Notes under the pieces: generated by a model
Database searches by the model: none
The model's input: the letters and a program-made list of their open reading frames with translations, nothing else
What the model was told of the DNA's origin: nothing
Made by a program: the position numbers and the translations under genes
DNA from: Numida meleagris
Taxonomy: Eukaryota; Chordata; Aves; Galliformes; Numididae
Direction: 5' to 3'
Assembly: GCF_002078875.1 (NCBI RefSeq)
Contig: NC_034412.1
Location: 32,063,552-32,127,551 of the forward strand
DNA length: 64,000 nt
Shown here: positions 12,143 to 24,589 of the stretch, in pieces
Layout of the letters: every line of letters begins with the position of its first letter
Position numbering within the stretch: the stretch's first letter is position 1

Positions 12143-15100
12143 AGCCCATCATTTATCATCCCAATGCAGAGTTTTTTCTCTCTTAAAGTCAGAATATGTC
12201 TCTCAGGAGTCTGTCCAGAGAACTTTTTATTCTATTTTATCAGTTCGGAAAGAAAGTAGGCAGACCCCAGAGCTGCACAGCAAGAGTAACCGATTGCTTC
12301 CCTTGCTGTACAAAAGCAAAAATCACGGACAACACTTTGATCTGCAGAGAGAGAGATAATAAGCCTAAGCTATAATCCTTAGTGTATTGTTGTATTTCTC
12401 AAATTGTACGTAGGGATTGTGTTCAGAAGTAGTTGATAAGACATTTCACAGTACTTAAGAGCCCAGTCAATATTGCCAGAATTTTTTAGCAACAGTTGGA
12501 AGTTCCTCTCAGCATCCCTCCATTAAGAATGAAGTAACCTGCTAACACCACATACCCATTAGTACTCTTCAAGAACGTAGTGGTTAGATTCGTACATTTT
12601 TGTTTTCCTGGAAATACTTTGTTAAGGCTAGATCCAGAGATGTGTTGCAATATCGTCATGCGTACAGCTGCAGCGTGGTTCCAGTTCAGTAATATATGCA
12701 TTTGTAAGGGAGGCACACTGGCCTTTGTCTAAAAAGTACATAAGCAGCATGATATTAAACATAACAGTGGCAATGGTCAAAATAAGTCATTATGCCTAAA
12801 ATTTTCAACTCCTTTTATTTTCCTTATATAATATACAGGAAGAGTTAGGTGCCTGAGAATTGTATCCAGATGCAATTGCATACAGTTAGTATGAAATGCG
12901 GAAGACATGAATATACTTAAGCAACTTCAGAAGCTGTTTCATCTTATTACTAGACTCTCTCCTTTTCTGCGCTTGCCTACTTAACCTCAGTTTGTCATAC
13001 AAAGCATAGCCAGAGATGTGGGATTGGAGGTTTAAGTCCATATCCTCTGTGTCTCTGCTGTATTTGTCCTACGGGTTTTCTATGATCATGTCACCTCTGT
13101 CTCTCCTTTTGAATTTGTTTGTTTTGTGCAGAGCAGTCAAATATTCAAGGAGCCAGAGAGGAGGGAAAAAAAAGGAAAAATAGAAATATCTGGTATAGCA
13201 ATTTATCTAGGATGGATACAGCCTTCGTTCATTCACAGTCTGATACTTGAATCTAGCATCAAACAGTTATTAGACTGGGTTTTTGTAGGTACATTTAGGT
13301 ACCTTTTTATGATAGATCTTTCTATCGCAGTTAAGGATTCATTTTATCATCAAAACTTCCTCTGATACCTAGAGATGCTTTACCTAGCAGATGCTTTAGA
13401 CAAGCTTTCTTTATAAGTTTTTAATTCCTGGCCTCCTTTCAATGAAACATGTGGTTTGATATACTTTTAATTACGTATATTTGTTTCCCTGCTGACATTA
13501 TGTTATACTGTATGTTTTACAGATCAGTTCTTTGACCCTGTGATGCATTTCAGCTCTTCACTTGATATGAATTAAACTTTTCCATTTGAATCTCCAAAAA
13601 CAAACAAGCATTAAGTATTAAACATTAATGCTTCTTTGGAAATGATTATTAATGACAGTCTGGTCTGTGTTGAACTCATGTATTATTCTCTAAAATTTTC
13701 TACAAAAGCAATTAAAAGGAAAAATAGAAATTCTCTTGACTGTGTAAGTTGAATTCTGCCACCTTTGAGATGGCCATCATCATGGAAATACTATCGTTCC
13801 CAATGCGTATGGCAAATTACATTATTAGAATCACAACAGAGAAAGTGCTTAGTACAGAATAAAATATTAATTATCCATGGGACAAATTATATTCTCATCG
13901 TATTGTTCTGTGTTCACTGTAACTATGATGTAAGGGAAGCATTTGCTACTGAGAAAGCATCTCCACATTTCTTCAGCTTTTAATCTCAGAGTACAGTTTA
14001 TATGTGACTTTTTTGCAATGTTCTTCATGTCTTACTGGAATACAATAAGAAACTCAGTACACAGAGATGGGATTGCACTAGACAATACCTGTTTTCTTAT
14101 GTTTTCACTTCTCCATACACCCAGAAGAGCAAAATGATAGGGTATGTTTAGGCCAGAAGGCTTACAAATGTCAAGAGACGCTGCCTACATGGATTTTTCC
14201 TGACACAGGTCATTATTTTAGCACTTTCTCAAGCAGTGGACTTTTTTTTTCTTCAGTAAGGTCATTTTATTTGTATGTGCTAAGATTTAAAAAATCCTGG
14301 ACTACATTTAGTTGTTCTCAAAAATTTTTAATAATGCTGAGGCAGAGATTCATAGCATCAGTAGATTACTTCAGTATATTTTTTGTTAGCAATCTTATTT
14401 CTCCCTCAGTAGGTGTTGCTGGAGGATATTTTTTTAGATTCAGATATCAAGCATGAGTTTATTGAGACTGAACTGAACTGTGGGAATATAGGATAGCTAT
14501 GTTATGAAGTTTATGCTCTCATGTTTGAGGGAAGATAGGTAAGCTATCTGTAAATACTTGGATCTATTGAGATACTTGATCTCTTTCATTTTCCATAAAG
14601 AAGTCAGCAGAGTTGATTTGGTCAAGAAACTCCTAAAATGAATTTCAGTGAAACCCTTTCTTCACATTCTAAATTATATTTGTAGGCCAAATATTGAAAA
14701 GCTCTGTTATTGTGTTGGCATACATTGTTACTAATAACAGCTTCCGAAGGAGAACTGGGCATTTAATACAACTCTAAGGTTTTTTAAATAGAAATTGGAG
14801 TTGCATGGAAATGCTAAATATATCCTAAATAAGTAATTGGAATTTGCATATCATAGGGAAGTGTCTGCCATAGAGAGGTTGATTATAATGAGATTTATTA
14901 CACAGGGAAAACATTTTTATATGCTGATTCAATTAGCTTTGAAAACTTGCAGTAGTGTGCCAGTATTGCTTATTGCTGTTATTTGCTTCCCAGGCACCAA
15001 ATTCATTGAATGTGTTCAAGATAAGTCATAAGTCTGGAATGAAAGCAATGTCTTTGCAGAGAAAAAGTGGATACAGCCTGGTGCTTAATTTTCTTGCAGT

Positions 15101-16312
15101 AAAGGTTGTGTCATCAAGTCTTCTAGTTTTTAGGGCTTGTTCCATCACTTTTATAAAGTTTTGCTATTGAATTAAGTTAAACTGGACTGAAAATTGCTTT
15201 AGTAACCCATGGAGTTTAAGGAGGTTAATAAAATATTTTCAAATAGCTTATTATTGCAGCTGGAGTTACTAATTAACGCCAGATCTAGTGCCCTTTGAAA
15301 TCAGTGTGATATTTTAAGGCTCAAAACTTCAGACCACATTCTCAGAGTCAAGGAGGTATGTAAATGTAGTTGATTCCCTGTCCAAGATGAATACATGCTT
15401 CAGATCATGTCTGTATGAAAAATTTAGGTCCTAGTTTAAAGCACATCAGTGCTGTTTTAACATTAAGCACATGAGTCGTCAGTCAGACTATTTAGGCTTG
15501 GAATTAGTTGTGAAGCTGAAGCTGCTGCTGAGAACTTAAGAATCGAAGTTCTGAAAGTGGTGCTTAAGACTTTTCTTTTGGTTGAGTAATATTTTCAACT
15601 AAAATTTCTTTTCTAATTCTCGAATGCTGAACTTGTGGTTTGCTAGGTCACTGGAAATGCTCTTCTTCAAAATTACTCAGAATAATAAAACTCTTTATAT
15701 AAAGAGGTCTATTATCATAAATGAATAAGGCACAACCTTGCAAGCAAGTGAAAAAGATTATATGAAGAGTAGATCTCAGTCACATACTGTATCTCCTTCA
15801 AATATGGGGAATTTTCTTGAAAATTATAGTGCTTCAAAAATTCTCTTAATCTTTGCTAAAATGACATGACTTATGTCATAAATCACTTCTAACTACCTAA
15901 GGTTATCTGCTTTAAATGGTAATGAGCTTTATGTTTGAAACTTTACAGGATTGCTGGTGGGTAATTCTAGAAGAACATATTAAAAGAGAATTTGAGACTC
16001 TAAGTGTTACAAAGCAGAATTAGTTGTTTAAATTAACAAGTGAGCTGCTAGTCAGATGAACAATTAGTGTAGTGAAAGAAATATTGCAGGCAAACTTCAT
16101 TAATGTGTTGCAGTAGAAACAGCCATTTCAACAATTTCTCTATCATTAAAACTGAATTTTTTTTCTTAGCCTGTAAAATCATGCTAAGTTGTATGGGATC
16201 AAGGAAGGAAGAGGGGAAGAATGTAAAACCATAGTTCTATTGGATGAAGCTACTTGGATAAAAATAATAGATGCAGTTATTTTTTCTATTTATGATACCA
16301 TTGGAAAACACA

Positions 16313-16553
16313 TATGAGGGCTGCTATGAATGTAATGCCTCTTATTTTATTGTGTTGTCCCACAATCTCGGAGGAGGATGTTGGTGGTATGGCAGTAGAG
16401 GCTGAATATTCCCACCAGTATTCAGTTACATTTTGTTGCCCTCTAGTAGATGGCAACAGAGGGGCAATCTGACAAAATGGCACCTCGCATGGAAGTGCAT
16501 GTAAAGCAAAAGGGTATCACTGAATTTCTCCATGTGAAAAAAAAAATTGCAGT
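16313..16553 (+). mobile_element. Mariner relic (Galluhop/Mariner1_GG-like), 5' end
   Basis: The segment starts at a TA dinucleotide, reads GAGGGCTGCTATGAATGTAA, and continues through blocks I recall from the chicken mariner Galluhop: the GGATGTTGGTGGTATGGCAG block, TTACATTTTGTTGCC, and GATGGCAACAGAGGGGCA. It then reaches an ATG at 16478 from which the frame gives KQKGITEFLH, resembling the start of the transposase helix-turn-helix domain (KQRCVTEFLH-like). Similarity stops near 16553 in a run of A. No 3' inverted repeat or catalytic DD(34)D region follows, so this is a dead truncated copy. Other plus-strand frames here have no significance. The family name is from memory. Confidence 0.75.
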
Positions 16554-16940
16554 GTATGATGATGGTCATTGTTTTCTAACCATTTGAGCTTTTTGCTTCT
16601 CCATTGCTTATAATGGAATGATGTTGCCAGACTGCAGAAAGAGGAGGGAATAAATAACATATGTACAAATCTCTCAGCTTTTTTCCTTTGAGAACTTCCT
16701 ATACATATAGCTTTTGTGGAAAGAATTCAGCTTTTCTCTATAATTAGTAGGGATTTTTTCTCTTTGCTTGTTCTCTTGTTTAAAGTCATATTGTATCTCT
16801 GTGAACTGCTGATACATTTAGTATTTTGGAACATTCAGAAAGTTGCGTTCTTTTTCCACTGATTCAAAGACTTACACCTTTTTACCTTCCCTTGTGTATT
16901 ATTTAGCGAAGTTTTATCTTGGTTGCCTGTGTGCGTAAGG
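16554..16940. other. Short unique interval between mariner and CR1
   Basis: No feature is seen. The sequence is AT-rich spacer between two interspersed repeats. Confidence 0.6.
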
Positions 16941-17834
16941 AAAGTTGAGCAGAGTCCCCCAGGGGTCTGGTTTGGGTCCAGTACTTTTTAACACCATGAC
17001 CAGTGATGTAGATGATGGGATTGAGTGCATCCTCAGCATGTTTGCTGATGACACCAAGCTGAGCAGTGCAGTTGATTAAGCAGAAGGAAGGGATGCGAAC
17101 CAGAGGGGCCTTGATAAACTTGAAAGGTGGGCCCATGTGAGCCTAACGAGGTTCAACAAGGCAAAGTGCAAGGTTTTGCACTTGGGTTGAAGTGCAAGCC
17201 AGCAGTGTGTGCTTGCAGCCCAGAAGACCAATAGTATTGTGGGCTGCATCAGAAGAGGACTGGCCAGCAGGTCAAGGGAGGCGATTGTCCCTCTCTACTC
17301 TGCCCTCGTGAGGCCCCAGCTGGAGTACTGCATCCAAGCCTGGGGCCCCCAGCACAGGAAAGATGCGGAGCTTTTGGAGAGACTCAGAGATGGTCCGTGA
17401 AGATGATCTAAGGGCTGGAGCACCTCTCCTATAAAGATAGACTGAAGGAACTGGGCTTGTTCAGTGTGGACAAGAGAAGGCTGTGAGCCTTCTCTCATTG
17501 CAGCCTTCCAGTATTTAAAGGGAATTTAAAAACATAAGGGAAATCAACTTTTTACATAAGCAGGTAGTGACAGGACAAGGGGGAATGGTTTTAAACTAAA
17601 GGAAGGGAGGTTTGGATGTAAGGGGGAAGTTTTTTGATGAGAGAGTGGAAGAGGCTGCCCAGTGAGGTTGTGGATACCCTGTCCCTGAAGGTGTTTCAGG
17701 CCAGGTTGGATGGGGTTGTGGGCAATCTGATCTAGTACTTGATCTAGTGGTTGGCAACCCTGCCTGCAGCAGAGGGGTTAGAACTTGATGATCCTTGAGG
17801 TCCCTTCCAACCTGAGCCATTCTATGATTCTGTG
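16941..17834 (+). mobile_element. CR1 LINE, ORF2 end plus 3' UTR
   Basis: The copy begins just before the reverse transcriptase VPQGS motif and runs to a canonical CR1 tail (TTCCAACCTGAGCCATTCTATGATTCTGTG-like, ending near 17834). It is 5'-truncated, as most CR1 copies are. About 100 bp expected between the HLG block and the QQCVLAAQK block are missing at 17184-17199, and a short filler stands in their place. Downstream, the 3' UTR GTTGGCAACCCTGCCTGCAG block and the GATGATCCTTGAGG block are clear. Divergence and stops show that it is inactive. Confidence 0.95.
16954..17400 (+). pseudogene. Broken CR1 ORF2 reverse transcriptase fragment
   Basis: From 16954 the frame reads [13 protein letters not shown], then [19 protein letters not shown], which is the C-terminal palm of a CR1-type reverse transcriptase. 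The FADD box, with the two catalytic metal-binding aspartates, is intact at 17041-17052. A TAA follows in frame at 17077-17079. Beyond it, other frames recover a [14 protein letters not shown] stretch, then [20 protein letters not shown] and [19 protein letters not shown], the conserved region after the palm. The internal deletion near 17190 removes part of the link between these blocks. In an intact element this protein reverse-transcribes CR1 RNA at a nicked target; this copy cannot make it. Confidence 0.85.
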
Positions 17835-19441
17835 AATACGTTTCTCATACACTGCAAATCACTCCAGAAAGAGAGCAATTCATTTAGTACAACCAGTATT
17901 ATTGACCCAGATCCATCAACCATTAACTCAGTTTTGCCAGTGTAACAAGAGATCCCTTCCAAGTTGGGATATTCTGTTCTGTTCTGAAATATTTCATATG
18001 AGAAATTTCTATTCTGTGTAATTTGCTGCTATAGAAGCCCAGCCTCCCCAGAGGATCTGCCCTCTACCCCTCCAAACAAATGCTACCTAACAAAATAACA
18101 GGATAAAACTGATACTAGTTACAGCCATGTCATCATCTTAGATTATAAACTTACTGCAGAGTTTGATAACATTCACCTATGTAGAACATAGCAAATTTGT
18201 ATTTGTGCATTAATTATTGCTTTAAAGACATGGTGTATTTTCTTAGCCTGAGCATGCCTGAATAGATTTTTTCCTACAAATAGAACCTGTTGGCTTTTGC
18301 TGGAGGTGACGACACAGGCCTTATGGACTATTATGGAAGATGCTGCAGGTCATTTAGATGCAGTGAGACAAGAAAAGGTTGTATAATAGAGTACATTGTC
18401 TTGCGGAGAATTGCTAATTCGTCATCAACAGATTATGGTAGGTTAGTTATGTTTGCCTTCTCACTGAAATCCCAAGGTTCTGCTTAGTCTTTTGTGGCAT
18501 TGAAGATCCTTGTGATCTATTACCAGATTATCCTTGAGAGAGCACTATACATTTTGCTCCTAGAAATAAGCTATCTACTCCCTAGCATTCACCATTGCAA
18601 GCAGTCATTTATTATGATGGAACTTTGTCATTCAATTATGCTTTTATATAGAGTGCATGGCCAAAAATCTCAATCACGAATGTCTAAAGTTGGTTAAAGA
18701 AGTTGCTGCTGTTCAAAACTCGAGATGCTGATCTGGTGCTAATGTGCCTGAGCATGAGCTCCTGTAGTGGTGGAGAGTCCATGAAGGGAGCAACACCTGC
18801 AGGCATCTGATCTCATTCTTTGTCATTTTTTGGATTATGAGCATTCTCCTATAGCATTTGAAATATCTTTTCTCCTTTTGTAAGTTATTTTTCTCAGCAT
18901 GCAGTGAACTGATAAAAGTGAAAAAGTATTTAGCTAAGGCTTTAATTACTTTAGCCTACTTATTATGTTCAACATCTTGCTTCATGCCTCATTTCAACTT
19001 CTTTTGATCCACATTTTCATGAGAAAAACTGATTATAGGTATTACAGGTAGAGAACTGACGAATGGTGAGAGACGTGTGGCATAGCAGAAAACCTGTCAA
19101 ATCCGTAACCTAGTTGTTTTGTGGATATATGTTTTGTTATGCTGTGTAGAAAGGGATTTAAATAACTGATCATTACTTTCCTCAAATAGGTCACCTTTCT
19201 TTGAGAGTTAACTGCTGCTGATAGTCATACCTTAACTGCTTTTATGACTGAGACAGGAATTTAGCTGAAAGGACTTCCTTACATTTCTGTATGCAGTAAG
19301 TGGTAGTTGTTGGAGGTAGATCCATGTGTTGACCTAGCACACTATCAGCAAAGCTGGCTGAGCTTGTGTTGAACCTTACAAAATCCACTAGTTAGGAAGT
19401 GTTTCGTCTCACATTTAATCCATTCGTTTCTTAACCCACAG

Positions 19442-19486
19442 GCAAAGCAGAATAATATTAAGCAATGGGGGGAGGGTATAGAGAAG
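19442..19486 (+). other. Exon-like segment, 45 nt
   Basis: CATTCGTTTCTTAACCCACAG forms a good splice acceptor ending at 19441. GAGAAG at the end of the segment is followed by GTAAGT at 19487, a near-ideal donor. The 45 nt are a multiple of three and open in a single frame (AKQNNIKQWGEGIEK), which would give phase 0 on both sides. I do not recognise the peptide. Chance co-occurrence of two good splice sites is quite possible. Confidence 0.18.
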
Positions 19487-21135
19487 GTAAGTGCATTTGC
19501 TCTGCTCATTCACAGGGGCTCAGAAGGTAGGAGAGAGCTTCAGTGGTGGAAAGTCCTTGAGAATGTAGAGACCTAGAAAAATCTAACAAAACCTTAAAAA
19601 GTCATCCTTCAGGAAGGAACTTGGGTTTTAGTCTCCTCTTGAACCATCTGGTACTGGGTATTCTACCTTATGATACTTCCCTCTTCAAATCACTGCAGAA
19701 TTTGTTTTGCGCATTGCCCTTTTGTACTGATACTGCCATGGGGTCAGTGGTTGGCCCACATTCATTGAACACAGCACTACAGAGACAGATTTTCTTAAGT
19801 CAGCAGTGGAAGTGATGCATGTTCAGAATTTGTATTTAATTTTTTTTTGTTTGGTTTTTTTCTATATCATCAACTTGGATTGTGATTTGTTTGTATTTAT
19901 ACTCAAAATAATATATATCCAGATGAAGTGATGAACCTTCTGTGTAACTGCTAGGTCAACAGTATTATTAAGTCTTTTCTCTGCAACATAGTACTATAGA
20001 TGTGACCTGATTGTATATAATTATTCCTATTTCATAAAATACAAGTTACTTGTTCTACTTGTCATTGTCTCTTGCTAAAATCCCCTCATTTTAATTGTAT
20101 GTTATCCCTTTATTTTTGTACTGAGAAAATGTACTCCATTAACTGTCTTAGTCATTCAATAGTTATTAGTTTTCAGTGTTTCTATGGTGCTGATGCAATA
20201 GCTGTTTCTTTAGTGACTACTTCTTTTGAGTTGTAGAATGCTACAGTGTGCTGGTATTGGAACAGATTAATTATTCAAGTGTACAATTGTTGATTATTGT
20301 TTCCAGAGAAGAATTTAAAAGTTGCATGAAGTAGTGAAGCTTTCAAATTTCCATCACTACTGTCCTGGAAATAGGGCTCAGCAGTTCCTCTCCAGGTATC
20401 TTGTTTGAATCTGGCAGCAAAAGACCATCATTAGAGAGCAGCAAGGAAGGTGTGACAGCACTTTGGGCAAGCTACCAAGAGCATACGAAGGTCAGCTCGT
20501 GAATGAAAGCAGAGAGCAAGAATTAAATGAAAGGAGGAAAATGCCAGTGTTATGCTGACGTTTTCATTAAGAAAATCACTGAATACATGGAACAAGTCTG
20601 ACATTTTCTTATACAGTGGTAGAAATCACTACACTGTGTGTACTGCATGTTTTCCTGTTCAGTCAGCATATTGCACAGCTGGGGTAAAGGGGACTGTAAT
20701 TGTTTCACAGTAACAGTGATACAGAATTGTTCATTGACTCAGCTATTTTCTCCATTATATGAACAATATCATAACTGACCATGTAAGACAATTTTTTTCA
20801 TTATGCCTCTTTACACCTCTACTCATACCATGACGACAGTCATGCTTTTAAAATTATTTCTTAGATTTTTCTTCCTTCTATACAAATCATCCACCATTCC
20901 TCTATTTTTCACTTGAATGGGTATGTTCACTAAAGTACTGTCACTGGGCATTTTCCATCATAAGTGTGCTTTTAGTTATATAGTTAGAAAAATTTGCTGT
21001 AATGTTCTTCAATGAAAAGAGTCATTCATCAGGTCCGAGAGTGAGTGGTGAATCCATCGCAGACCATGGTGTGGTGCATTTCTGCATTCATCACTTCTAA
21101 TGTGCGTATGGATGAGTTGAATTTCCATTGGACTC

Positions 21136-21169
21136 ATGCAAATTACATCACTTTGGCGATATAAAAGGG
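21136..21169 (+). promoter_or_regulatory. Octamer plus TATA box arrangement
   Basis: ATGCAAAT (21136-21143, a POU/Oct site) lies 16 bp before TATAAAAGGG (21160-21169). Close octamer-TATA spacing occurs in some vertebrate promoters. No downstream gene is recognised. The octamer alone is not rare in this AT-rich window (I count at least six on the two strands). Confidence 0.25.
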
Positions 21170-21740
21170 TCATAAGGGTAAAACAGCCTTTGGAAATGCT
21201 CCCCCACTTGGAGGTGTTCTGGGGTTACAGACAAGCCCAGAATGGTCAATCATCTGGCTCTTCTGTACGGGTGTATGGCTCATAACAGACACTTGCAGCT
21301 AGAATATGAATTAGAGTAGCTTTAAACTTTCTCTAATTGATGCCAGGAGTTCAACAGGTTCCCAGGCAACCTGAGAATATAGGGAATACAACAGTGATTC
21401 AGAATGTGTGGTGGTAAATAGCAGGCCCCTGGAACTCGGGAACAGAATTCACACTGAGCTTGAGGGTGGCATAGTGGGAGGCCAGACTCAATGCTGGGTG
21501 TTTAATCCTCCTGGAAGTTGCTTGTAGCACTGAGCCAACAACCCTGGGGATATGACAAATGGCCTGCTTATTTCAATTTAATGTTTTGTAAATTTAATTT
21601 CTCCTGCTGTTTCTTCATCTACAACGGAACATCCATTTGCACAAAGAATGGTATTAAAATTAGCATGCATCCAAACCATATGGATAGAATGTGGTGTAAA
21701 GCTGCCTTTCAGCCAGCAAGAAGAGAGAGGAGAGGGACTT

Positions 21741-21878
21741 CCCTGGAAGTACTCAAGGCCAGGCTGGATGGGACTTTTAGCAACCTGGTCTATTGGAAGG
21801 TGTTCCTTCCCATGATGGGAAGTTGGAACTAGATGATCTATAAGGTCCCATCCAACCCATTCTATGAATCTATGATTC
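21741..21878 (+). mobile_element. CR1 LINE, short 3' tail
   Basis: From CCCTGGAAGTACTCAAGGCC through GGCTGGATGGG and ACTAGATGATCTATAAGGTC to CCAACCCATTCTATGAATC and TATGATTC, this is the terminal part of a CR1 3' UTR. Only about 140 bp remain. The last ATTCTATG-type repeats end near 21878. Confidence 0.92.
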
Positions 21879-23509
21879 AATGTAAAGCCAAAAAATTATA
21901 AGTATTGGAGATTTTTCTACACCATTGGTAGAATGACTTCCCTTATCATTCACAGATGTACATGGTAGTTCTGTGGTAGTACACCAGCAAGCTCCTTTTA
22001 AAATAAAACCTAGATGTGTTTCTGTGGGTAGCTCACTCCAGGGACAGCTTGTTTTCACATGTAAGAAAGACCTTGGGATCTTTGTTTACACAATCCTCCC
22101 ACACTATCTCAGCAAACTTTGCACCCTGAAATGCCTTAGTCTGTCTCAAGCTGTACTCAAGGTGCATAAAACAGGCTCTTGGTATCATGTTGAAAAATAC
22201 TTTTCTGGAAGGTTGCGATAAGGTCATTATTTTGTGTATTTCAAACAGGAAAAACTAACCCCTTCTCTTTAGGGGTGGCTTTTGAAGCAGCAAATGGAGC
22301 CAGAAGGATTAAGGTCAAGCACAGCATACTGTGGACCACAGTACACTTTGAACATTTTTAAGATTGTATTGATGGAGCTGAACCCCAAGGAAATGTAGAT
22401 GTAAGCTTGCCCTTCCAGGTGGTGTAAAGCCAGTGAATGCTTTTCATATTGTTGGTGTTGCTTTATCTTCCTGTAAGTGTTACCAAACAAGGCCAAGATC
22501 ATCAAAATTGGTCTGCCTTGGGACTGACAATATATTGAGGAGTTTCCAAGTTCTAGCCATAAAAACGATTCTTATTCCGAGATGGCGCTGTTTTCTTTCA
22601 TGGCATCTGTTTAATTTACCTTCAAGAAAAAGTAAGAAGATATATGAAAGGACAAGACATTGTTTTTTTCTTATGAATGATAAAATGTCAGAAAAATATG
22701 AGATAAGTTCCATGTTTTAGACTTTGTACCTCAGCTAAAGTTAAATCCATACTGATCATTTACTGGAAGTGATATTTCTGATAAAAAGATCACAAAATGA
22801 AGAAATGGATCATTATATTCCTCTTAGTGTAGGATGGACTTTAAAGGTACAATTGATAGGATGTTTAATAATATTCAGTTCTATGTCCTATCATATAGCC
22901 CAAGTAGGGATTTCTAACTTCCTTCACTCCTTAGATATTGGATTATATCCTATGGAGTTGGAAAGGCAGTAGGATCATCTACCATCATTGTAATGGAAAG
23001 AAGATCCACCAGGGAAAAAAATATCTCAGCTGATGACTGGCATATTATTTCTTTATTAGTCCTTGACAATACAACAGTAATAGATTGATAAGAATCTGTC
23101 TCCTAAGAAACTATACCTGCAAACAAATACATTTATTGTGTTCACAGATGTGATAACCCAAAACTTAATGTACTGAGGTAGAAGACATATTCTAGAATGC
23201 GTTTCTAGCAGTCCTACTGCTCCAGAAATTCTTTTTTTAGAGACTGTCTTTTGTTTCTATTGCTCCATAGTTAAAAAGTCTTTTATTTCACTTACTTTCC
23301 TATTTTCAGCAGTTTCCGAGACAGTGTCACATAGTTGTTTCTGTTAAATGATCGTAATTGTTAGCTTGAGCTTGCTAGGTGTTTAAGAAATGTAAAACCT
23401 GGCAAAATTAACAACAGATTGTGAAGAACAGAACAATGTATGTATTCTTATTTCCGTATGCTTTGAAAAAATGTGCTGTAACTATCAATTTATAGTTAAA
23501 ATGAATAAA

Positions 23510-23524
23510 GGGGGGGAGGGAGGG
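23510..23524 (+). other. G-quadruplex motif
   Basis: The stretch reads GGGGGGGAGGGAGGG. It can be split into four runs of three G with loops of one nucleotide (G, A, A), the arrangement that forms very stable parallel quadruplexes in vitro. Confidence 0.8.
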
Positions 23525-24589
23525 ATAAGCTGAATTAAATAACCATAATATAACCAAGTAGGAATGAATGCAATACATCTGCGTTGATAAAGCTAGATGC
23601 CTGCTGCAATATTAGTATTTTTCACTTACTGTGTTTTTGTTACAAAAATGGCTTCATTTCTAGTAATTTGAGTACATGAGCTGCATGCTGCTATATCTGT
23701 ATACATTTTTATAGTACATGTACATATGTAATTTTTTTTGTACAGGAAACATCCTATCCTCAGAAGTCAAATTGCCTAAAGTATTGAAATAATCGTTCTA
23801 GCTGATTTGGAAAAGTCTGCTGATGGAGAAAAGGTTTGATAGTTAGAGCCATATTATAAATACGTAAGAGCAAGGTGGGTAGTGTAAGGAGGCAGAAGAC
23901 TTCTTAGTGTGACAAAATGCCTACTACTGTAGGTGGCAAGAGTGCCTTGAAGAAAATCCAATTGTTGCTGGGAGAAGCAAAATTGCATCTTGAAAAGATA
24001 ATAATAAATAATATTCATCCTTCAGTAAGTTTTTTATTATGGACTGTTTACAAGAGTTTGTTTAGCCAAGATCATGCTTGCAGTATGTGGTGAAAAATGT
24101 TAAATGCAAAAGCTTTATGGCAGCAAGCTTATTTTGTTTCAGAAATGATTTTTTTAATAAGATTGTCAAATCTTTCCAAATGGGAAATAATCACCCAATA
24201 CTAATTAAAAGAAAAAAAGTAAAATAACACAGTGTTAAAATGCTGTTTTTGCTGGTAGATCTTGTCCCTAAACAGATAAAACAGTTAAGGTGATGCTTGA
24301 AACCAAGTTACTGTCCAGATTGTGCAGCATGCTGTCTGATTTCTCTGAGCTTTTTAAAGAGATGTATCTCTCTGGTATAGATCCCCGTGGTCTACTTACA
24401 GAGAAATTTCATTACCATGCTGTGTGGTCCTCATGGTGCTGAAAGTAAAATATTGGATTGACAGGCACTCGTTGTGGAGGAGGGCTTATTGATGATGGAA
24501 AGACTGATTCAATCTCTAATCCTGAAGAACGACCTGCCACCTGGAGTGATAGTATACAGATGGGTGCAATCTAAACTCTCTTTCCGCCT

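Larger units (their letters stand above)
10578..16312. other. Unique AT-rich non-coding interval
   Basis: No recognisable exon, RNA gene or interspersed repeat is seen. Minor simple tracts are an (AAT)4 run at 11463-11476 and a TTAA-type run at 12121-12142. There is a small inverted repeat with 8-bp arms (ACAGCAAG at 12277-12284, CTTGCTGT at 12302-12309). Confidence 0.55.
17835..21740. other. Unique AT-rich non-coding interval
   Basis: No recognised repeat or RNA gene is seen. It contains the exon-like segment 19442-19486 and a promoter-like arrangement at 21136-21169. The subregion 21040-21540 is less AT-rich than its surroundings and may be an unrecognised old repeat, but I could not match it to a family. 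Confidence 0.55.
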
